Positions 51,689 to 56,518 of a stretch of 56,518 nt of DNA are shown piece after piece. A program made the translations under genes and the position numbers. The stretch lies in contig JAFKEN010000014.1 in assembly GCA_017308515.1 (NCBI GenBank), positions 1-56,518 of the forward strand. The letters run 5' to 3'. The notes beneath the pieces were generated by a model. That model was not told where the DNA came from. It did no database searches and saw nothing but the letters and a program-made list of their open reading frames with translations. Position 1 is the stretch's first letter. Every line of letters begins with the position of its first letter. This stretch comes from Actinomycetales bacterium. GTDB lineage: Bacteria; Actinomycetota; Actinomycetes; Actinomycetales; Microbacteriaceae.

Positions 51689-52478
51689 CCCACCCCCAGA
51701 AGCCGGTGACGATCGCCGCCGTGAGGGCGAGCGCGCCGATCGCCGCGCATCCGGCCACGACGAGCCACTCCCGCACGCCGAATCGCGCCGGCCGCGCCCA
51801 GGTGCGGGGCACGTCGGCGCCGAAGCCGCGCGCCTCCATCGCGGTCGCGAGCGTCGTCCCGCGCCGCAGCGCGACCACGAGGAGGGTGAACCCGGTGCCC
51901 AGCACGCGCCCCACGATGCCGCGGTCGCCCACCCCGCGGGCGCGACGCGCCCGGGCGATCGTGCGGCGATCCTCCATCGTCAGGCCCACGAGGCGCAGAC
52001 CCGCGAGGGCGCCGAGCACGAAGCGCGCGGGCAGCCGGAGGGTCTGTGCGAGCCCGTCGGCCAGCTCGGTGGTGTCGATCGTGAGCGCGAGCACGAGGGC
52101 GGGCAGCGCGATCGCGAGCACCCGCAGCACCGTCGTGCCGGCGAGGGCGAGCGACCCGTCGCTGATCACGGCCAGCAGGAACCGCGCGTACACCTCTCCC
52201 GAGGTGCGCCCGTAGAGCGCGATCGTGACCCCCGCGAGCGGCGCGGCGACGAGCAGCGGCGCGATCCGGCGCAGCAGCCGGCCGGGCGGGATGCGCAGCA
52301 GCGGCAGCAGGGCGAGCTCGAGCCCCAGCGCGACGGCCGACGAGACGGGGTCGAGGCTCGGCACGAGGGCGAGCGCGATCAGCAGGGCCCCCAGCAGCTT
52401 CGCGACCGGGGCCGCGCCCGCGATCCCCGCCGCCGGGCTCTCGAGCCGGGCCGGTGCGGTGACGCCGTGGCCGCTCAC
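51678..52478 (-). CDS. ykoC: ECF transporter T component (YkoC-like)
   Basis: 266 residues, GTG overlapping the ATPase stop (GTGA). The membrane protein (CbiQ family) has five to six helices and the coupling motif 'MEARGFG' plus the Ala-Arg-Gly segment 'RRARGV', which bind the ATPase grooves. It couples ATP hydrolysis to the S component YkoE. Confidence 0.92.
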   Translation of the reverse strand: MSGHGVTAPARLESPAAGIAGAAPVAKLLGALLIALALVPSLDPVSSAVALGLELALLPLLRIPPGRLLRRIAPLLVAAPLAGVTIALYGRTSGEVYARFLLAVISDGSLALAGTTVLRVLAIALPALVLALTIDTTELADGLAQTLRLPARFVLGALAGLRLVGLTMEDRRTIARARRARGVGDRGIVGRVLGTGFTLLVVALRRGTTLATAMEARGFGADVPRTWARPARFGVREWLVVAGCAAIGALALTAAIVTGFWGWGVR

Positions 52479-53944
52479 GCGAGCTCCAGCCGCCGGTCGG
52501 CGAGGGCCGCGACGAAGTCGGCGTCGTGGGTCGCCGCCACGATCGCGCGCCCCTCGTCGAGCAGCTCCGCGCACAGCGCGACGAGCTCGGCCCAGGTGTT
52601 GGCGTCCTGTCCGAAGGTCGGCTCGTCGAGCACGAGCACCTCGGGGGCGGTCGCGAGCGCCGTCGCGACGCTCAGCCGGCGCTGCTCGCCGCCGGAGAGC
52701 GTGAAGGGGTTCGCGCGCGCGAGCGGGGCGAGCCGCAGCCGCACGAGCAGCTCCTGCGCCGCCGCGAGCCGGGGCTCCCCGCCGCGACGGCCGCGGGCGA
52801 GCTCGCGCGGACCGAGCTCGATCTCCTCCCGCACCGTGCGCCGCAGGAATTGGTGCTCCGGGTTCTGGAAGACCGAGCCGAGGCGGGGCAGCAGCTCCCG
52901 CGAGCGCCAGCGGTGCGGCGATCCGCGGCCGAAGGCGTCGAGGTTCCCCCCGGCCGGCGCGCGCAGGCCCCCGAGGGTCTGCGCGAGCGTCGACTTGCCC
53001 GAGCCGTTCGCGCCGGTCACGGCCAGCAGCGAGCCCGGCCGCACGTCGAGGTCGAGGCCCGCGCGCACCGTGACGCCCTCCCGGCCGACGGCGAGCCCGC
53101 GCGCCGAGACGAGCGCGGGCGCCGCCGGGTCGGCGGGGCGACGCCGTTCGGGTGCGGCGGGCTCGCGGCCGGGCACCCAGATGCCGCGCGCGGCGAGCTC
53201 GGCGCCCTGCGCGGCGAGCACCCGTGCCGGCGGTCCATCGGCGAGCAGGCCCCGCGGCGAGAGCACCACGATGCGGTCGACGACCTCCGCCCAGACCGCC
53301 ACCCGATGCTCGACGACGACGAGCGTCGCGCCGGAGGCGGCGACCGCTCGGGCGACCGCGTCGCGCACCTCGACGACGCCCGCGGGGTCGAGGTTCGCGG
53401 TCGGCTCGTCGAGCAGCAGCACGCCGGGCCGCATCGCGAGGGCGCCGGCGAGCGCGAGCCGCTGGCGCTGGCCGCCCGAGAGCGCCTCCGTCGAACGGTC
53501 GAGGGCGACGTCGAGTCCGACCGCGGCGAGAGCGGCGGGCACCCGACGGGCGATCTCCTCCCGCGGCACACCGAGGTTCTCGGCCCCGAAGGCCACGTCG
53601 TCGCCGACGCGCGCGAGCACGACCTGGCTGTCGGGATCCTGCAGCACGAGCCCGGCGCGACCGAGCGCGGGCGGCGCGCCGCCGAGCGTGAGCCGACCGG
53701 ACTGCTCGCCCTCGTCGTCGCCCAGCACTCCGGCGAGCGCGCGCAGCAGGGTCGACTTGCCCGAGCCGGAGGCGCCCAGCAGCAGCACCCGCTCCCCCGG
53801 CTCGATCGCGAGGTCGAGGCCGCGCACGGCCCAGGCCTCCCGCGTCGCGTGCCGCCAGCCCCAGCCCTGCGCGCGGATTGCGGCGGGCCGCAGCGGGTCG
53901 TCCGCCGCCCCGCCCGCCGCACCGCCGGGCGGTCGCGGGTTCAG
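52475..53944 (-). CDS. ykoD: ECF transporter fused double ATPase (YkoD-like), unusual CTG start
   Basis: 489 residues. Two ABC domains: the first has 'LLGASGSGKST', 'LVLQDPDSQVV', 'LSGGQRQRLALAGAL' and 'VLLLDEPTANLD'; the second 'VTGANGSGKST', 'SVFQNPEHQFL', 'LSGGEQRRLSVATAL' and 'VLVLDEPTFGQD'. The first domain needs sequence upstream of the only nearby GTG (in 'WAVRGL'). The best start is CTG 53944, overlapping the ykoE stop as CTGA with GGAG upstream at five bases. GTG further inside ykoE is the alternative. Both ATPases are fused in one chain, as in B. subtilis YkoD. Confidence 0.88.
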   Translation of the reverse strand: MNPRPPGGAAGGAADDPLRPAAIRAQGWGWRHATREAWAVRGLDLAIEPGERVLLLGASGSGKSTLLRALAGVLGDDEGEQSGRLTLGGAPPALGRAGLVLQDPDSQVVLARVGDDVAFGAENLGVPREEIARRVPAALAAVGLDVALDRSTEALSGGQRQRLALAGALAMRPGVLLLDEPTANLDPAGVVEVRDAVARAVAASGATLVVVEHRVAVWAEVVDRIVVLSPRGLLADGPPARVLAAQGAELAARGIWVPGREPAAPERRRPADPAAPALVSARGLAVGREGVTVRAGLDLDVRPGSLLAVTGANGSGKSTLAQTLGGLRAPAGGNLDAFGRGSPHRWRSRELLPRLGSVFQNPEHQFLRRTVREEIELGPRELARGRRGGEPRLAAAQELLVRLRLAPLARANPFTLSGGEQRRLSVATALATAPEVLVLDEPTFGQDANTWAELVALCAELLDEGRAIVAATHDADFVAALADRRLELA

Positions 53945-54558
53945 ACGCGCTCCGTGCGCTCGCGGCCCGCGGGGAAGCGCGCGAGCGCGCCGGTCGCCGC
54001 GAGTCCCCGCACCAGCAGCCACGCGACGAGACCCGCGATGACGGCGCCGCCGATCACGCCCGCGACGACGTAGATGGCCTGGAACGCCGGGCCGGCCGCG
54101 AGGTAGTAGATCGCGATGTCGTTGATCGCCATCGCGAGCCCGGCGACCGCGCCCGCGAGCAGGGCGACCGGCAGCGACCACACCCGGTACCGGAACGCGA
54201 GGAACACCAGCTCGGCGGCGAGACCCTGCACGAGGCCGGCCTCGAGGGTCAGCAGACCCCACTGCGCGCCGAGCACCATCGAGACCGCGGCGGCGACGAG
54301 CTCGCCGAACAGCGCCGCGCCCGGCTTGCGCACGATGAGCGCCACGAGCGGCCCGGCGATGAGCCAGACCCCGTAGGTGAGCGCGCCGAGCCCCGGCACG
54401 AGCGCCTCGAGCGGCGTGGTCACCGGGCCGACGGCGACGTTCCAGGCGACGAACAGGGCGCCGCACGCGACGGCGACGACCGCCGCGACGACGATGTCGA
54501 CTACGCGCCAGCGCAGCCGCGCGCCGGTGCCTGGAGCGGAGGAGGTGAGAACGGACAT
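53941..54558 (-). CDS. ykoE: ECF transporter S component, YkoE family (thiamine/HMP)
   Basis: 205 residues with six helices. Family segments are 'VDIVVAAVVAVACGALFVAWN', 'GLGALTYGVWLIAGPLVALIVRKPGAALFGELVAAAVSMVLGAQWG' and 'LVQGLAAELVFLAFRYR'. ATG with AAGGA upstream. It binds a thiamine-related molecule (hydroxymethylpyrimidine or thiamine) at the outer face. Control by the TPP riboswitch upstream supports the ligand class. Confidence 0.93.
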   Translation of the reverse strand: MSVLTSSAPGTGARLRWRVVDIVVAAVVAVACGALFVAWNVAVGPVTTPLEALVPGLGALTYGVWLIAGPLVALIVRKPGAALFGELVAAAVSMVLGAQWGLLTLEAGLVQGLAAELVFLAFRYRVWSLPVALLAGAVAGLAMAINDIAIYYLAAGPAFQAIYVVAGVIGGAVIAGLVAWLLVRGLAATGALARFPAGRERTERV

Positions 54559-54601
54559 GACGTGCCTTCCTTCGTGGTCGGCACGGGCGGGCGGATGCCC
54601 A

Positions 54602-54697
54602 GAGAGCCTCCCTGCGCCGGCATGATCCGGATCAGGTTCGACGGTCGAAGCCTCGCTCGGCTTCCTCTCAGCCCGGACTACCGGACTCCCGTGTTCG
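54602..54697 (-). ncRNA. TPP (THI-box) riboswitch
   Basis: The minus strand has all core elements: GGGAGTCC, 'GGGCTGAGAGG', a P3 arm GAAGCC/GGCTTC, 'GAACCTGATCCGGATCATGC' and 'CGGCGCAGGGAGG'. The CTGAGA and CTGATCNGGATNATGC segments bind the pyrimidine and pyrophosphate of thiamine pyrophosphate. It lies 44 bases before the ykoE ATG, so high TPP should repress the ykoEDC-kinase operon, by sequestering the ribosome site or by termination. Ends approximate. Confidence 0.95.
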
Positions 54698-54723
54698 CCG
54701 CCAGGATAGCGCGCCGCCCTCGC

Positions 54724-54729
54724 TAGAGT
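54724..54729 (+). promoter_or_regulatory. -10 box of the EXPERA protein gene (leaderless)
   Basis: TAGAGT six bases before the GTG at 54736. Confidence 0.5.
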
Positions 54730-54735
54730 GACGCC

Positions 54736-55245
54736 GTGCCCGAGCCCCGCCCCACCAACCTCCCGCTGCGCCGACGCCCGATCGACATCGTGCTCGCGGT
54801 GTTCTTCACGCTCTTCATCGTGACGAGCTGCATCGCCGACATGCTGCCGACCGTCGGCATCGACTTCACCCGGCCCGACGGCACCTTCCTCGTCGACTCC
54901 AACTACTGGTACGCGCACGACGCGGACCCGCTGTTCATGAACGCCCCGGTGTGGATGCGCATCGTCACGGGCCTCAGCGCCTTCGTGTACCTCGCCTTCT
55001 ACCTCGTGCTCGTGCCGGCGCTGATCCGCGGCTGGAACGCGATCCAGCTGCCCGCCGTCATCTACGCGACGATGATCGCCTCCATCACGGGGATCATCGT
55101 GTTCGGCGTCGAGTTCTTCGGCGAGCCCGAGTTCCAGACCCAGAACCCGGCGAAGTTCCTCGCCTTCAACCTGCCCTACGTGATCGTGCCGCTGGTGCTG
55201 CTCGTGCGGATGCGGAAACCGCTGCCGTTCACGCGGCGCTTCTGA
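54736..55245 (+). CDS. EXPERA-domain (emopamil-binding-like) membrane protein
   Basis: 169 residues. Four helices: 'RPIDIVLAVFFTLFIVTSCIADM', 'WMRIVTGLSAFVYLAFYLVLVPALI', 'QLPAVIYATMIASITGIIVFGVEFFG' and 'NLPYVIVPLVLLVRM'. 'DPLFMNAPVWMRI' and 'EFFGEPEFQTQNPAKFLAFNLPYVIVPL' are the EXPERA signature regions of TMEM97/EBP-like proteins. The eukaryotic members bind or isomerise sterols; the bacterial function is unknown. Confidence 0.82.
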   Translation: MPEPRPTNLPLRRRPIDIVLAVFFTLFIVTSCIADMLPTVGIDFTRPDGTFLVDSNYWYAHDADPLFMNAPVWMRIVTGLSAFVYLAFYLVLVPALIRGWNAIQLPAVIYATMIASITGIIVFGVEFFGEPEFQTQNPAKFLAFNLPYVIVPLVLLVRMRKPLPFTRRF

Positions 55246-55293
55246 GCCCGGCAGCGCCGCGAGGCGCACCGCCCGCTCCGGCGCGGGCTGGGG

Positions 55294-56052
55294 TCAGGAG
55301 CCCCAGGGCACGGTGACGTGCGCGACCATCCACGGCCACGGGTCGAACATCGCCCCGCGCTCGGCGTGGGCGAGGGCGAAGTGCAGGTGCGGCGCGGTCG
55401 CCTGGCCGGTCGCGCCGATGAGGCCGACGAGATCCCCCTGCTGCACCGCCTGGCCGACCGCCATCGGCGAGCTGCCGGACTGCAGGTGGGCGTAGATGCT
55501 GTAGACCGTCTCGCCGTCGATCTCGTGGCGGATCACGATGTGGTGACCGAGGGACCCGTCGATCGAGTCGACCCCCGCGACCACCCCGTCGGCCATCGCC
55601 TGCACGGGCGTGCCGTTGCCGGCGTTGAGGTCGATGCCCATGTGGAAGCTGGAGCAGCCCGCGCAGCTGCGCGGACCCCAGCCGCCGGAGAAGCTGCCGG
55701 GATCGACGGGCCAGCGCACGATCGAATACCGCACGACCTCGAAGCCGTCCCGCTCCACCGGCACCGGCGCGGCCGAGGCGGCCACCTCGACGTACTGCGC
55801 GGCGACGGTCCGCGAGCCCTGCTCGCCGTCGGTGGCGGCGCTCGCGGCGGCGAGCTGGTAGGTGCCGACGAGGGCGAGCGCCGCGACGGCGGCCCCCGCG
55901 CCGAGCGCCTGCTGGCGGAATCCCCGGTCGCCGAGACGGCGCCGGACGCGACGCCCGGGCGGTCGGGTGGAGCGGGAGAACACGAGTGCAGAGAGCCCTT
56001 CGAAGCGGATCCGGATCACCCTAGGGTCGGCAAGCTGGGCGCGCGCTGGCAA
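55294..56052 (-). CDS. M23-family metallopeptidase (LytM type), secreted or membrane-anchored
   Basis: 252 residues from a TTG with AGGAGG four bases upstream. A basic N-terminus (about 45 residues, 'RRVRRRLGDRGFRQQ') and one helix ('ALGAGAAVAALALVGTYQLAAASAA') anchor it. The peptidase domain has 'FHMGIDLNAGNGTPVQAMADGVVAGV' (HxGxD) and 'ATAPHLHFALAH' (HLH), the zinc ligands of M23. It cleaves peptidoglycan cross-bridges outside the cell, probably in growth or separation. Confidence 0.92.
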   Translation of the reverse strand: MPARAQLADPRVIRIRFEGLSALVFSRSTRPPGRRVRRRLGDRGFRQQALGAGAAVAALALVGTYQLAAASAATDGEQGSRTVAAQYVEVAASAAPVPVERDGFEVVRYSIVRWPVDPGSFSGGWGPRSCAGCSSFHMGIDLNAGNGTPVQAMADGVVAGVDSIDGSLGHHIVIRHEIDGETVYSIYAHLQSGSSPMAVGQAVQQGDLVGLIGATGQATAPHLHFALAHAERGAMFDPWPWMVAHVTVPWGS

Positions 56053-56124
56053 GGGACCTCCTTCTCTTGCCGCTCCGAGGTCGCGGGTGTGTCATGGGAA
56101 TCGACGCGATGAAGGGGGTGTCCG

Positions 56125-56373
56125 ATGGAGCAGACCATCCCGACGACGCGCAGCGGGGCAGTTCTGTCGGCGAGCGCGACGCGCTCCGAGTGCGAGGTGA
56201 CCGAGGTCGTCGACGGCCTCCACCACGTGCGCCGCGAGACGACCACGCTGGGCTTCGTCCTCCGGGTCGGCCGGGTCTACGTGGCCCTGTGCGGCCCGGT
56301 CTACAACACCGCGATCGAGGTCGGTCAGACTCTCGATTTCGACGAGGCCGTCGGCTTCGTCGAGCGCGGCTAG
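56125..56373 (+). CDS. small conserved-looking hypothetical protein
   Basis: 82 residues; ATG with AGGGGG ribosome site nearby. 'CEVTEVVDGLHHVRRETTTLGFVLRVGRVYVALCGPVYNTAIEVGQTLDFDEAVGFVERG' looks like a small beta-domain protein of actinobacteria. No function recognised. Its last codons overlap the end of the IS481-type transposase gene on the other strand, so its C-terminus may be altered by the IS insertion. Confidence 0.6.
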   Translation: MEQTIPTTRSGAVLSASATRSECEVTEVVDGLHHVRRETTTLGFVLRVGRVYVALCGPVYNTAIEVGQTLDFDEAVGFVERG

Positions 56374-56518
56374 CTGTAGTGCCCAGGCAGGTTGTTGAAC
56401 CGTGTGATGGGTGGGACCTTGCCGATGGCGGTGTGGGGCCGGTGCTGATTGTAGAAGTGCAGCCAGGCCGGGAGCGCTGCTCGTCGGGCTGACTCGGAGT
56501 TGTAGTGCCGGGAGTAGG
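56370..56518 (-). CDS. IS481-family transposase, C-terminus only, cut by window edge
   Basis: Reads '...YSRHYNSESARRAALPAWLH' and 'FYNQHRPHTAIGKVPPITR', then 'FNNLPGHYS' and a stop. 'YNQHRPH.A' is the end of the rve/DDE domain. The sequence differs from the 36.8-kb IS481 copy, so it is another subgroup. The sequence TGTAGTGCCCAGG just inside the gene end (from 56375) is likely part of the terminal inverted repeat. Most of the element lies beyond the window. Confidence 0.85.
   Translation of the reverse strand, partial: YSRHYNSESARRAALPAWLHFYNQHRPHTAIGKVPPITRFNNLPGHYS

Overview
The window looks like a chromosomal segment of a very high-GC actinobacterium, most likely a member of the Microbacteriaceae. 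Evidence for this is the strong G/C third-position bias and the core order orn, tRNA-His, clpS, a DUF2017-type gene and a small zincin gene. A thiamine-type ECF transporter (ykoEDC) sits under a TPP riboswitch, and several core genes have a TANNNT -10 box exactly six bases before the start codon, which predicts leaderless mRNAs. The genus cannot be fixed from this sequence.

Layout. Positions 1-83 hold the N-terminus of an IS21-type transposase running off the left edge. From about 0.1 to 6.1 kb are ordinary genes: two lipoproteins (one an LpqI-like GH3 enzyme), msrA, an aldo/keto reductase coupled to an EamA transporter, and small hypothetical and membrane genes. From about 6.2 to 36.6 kb lies an accessory catabolic block. 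From 36.8 to 38.1 kb are a decayed IS481-family element and tRNA-Arg(TCT), only four bases apart. From 38.1 to 56.4 kb the core resumes: marR-MFS, a BP74-like lipoprotein, an SGNH hydrolase, a four-gene MacB/FtsX-type ABC system, orn, tRNA-His, clpS, ykoEDC with a P-loop kinase, an EXPERA membrane protein and an M23 peptidase. The right edge is the C-terminus of a different IS481-family transposase.

The catabolic block encodes a CoA-thioester degradation pathway with no acyl-CoA ligase in view. It has five CaiB/BaiF (class III) CoA-transferases, three acyl-CoA dehydrogenases, four enoyl-CoA hydratase/isomerase proteins, a hydratase-2 (MaoC) protein, an SDR, a 3-hydroxyacyl-CoA dehydrogenase, and a thiolase-like protein paired with a DUF35 zinc-ribbon protein. 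It also has a luciferase-like flavin oxidoreductase, an MFS carrier, a Dpp/Opp-type ABC importer, an MBL-fold hydrolase and a FadR-type regulator. etfB-etfA are co-transcribed with a four-histidine cytochrome b. The likely logic is uptake of a carboxylic acid (ABC/MFS), CoA transfer, dehydrogenation, hydration, oxidation and thiolytic or retro-aldol cleavage, with electrons passing to ETF and perhaps through the cytochrome b to the quinone pool. The substrate cannot be read from sequence. The enzyme set resembles that of benzylsuccinate-type (bbs) and steroid side-chain pathways.

Most genes of the 22.1-to-9.2 kb operon are joined by 4-base ATGA/GTGA overlaps, so they are probably translated as a coupled unit. 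All coordinates and translations were read by eye; no database search was run.
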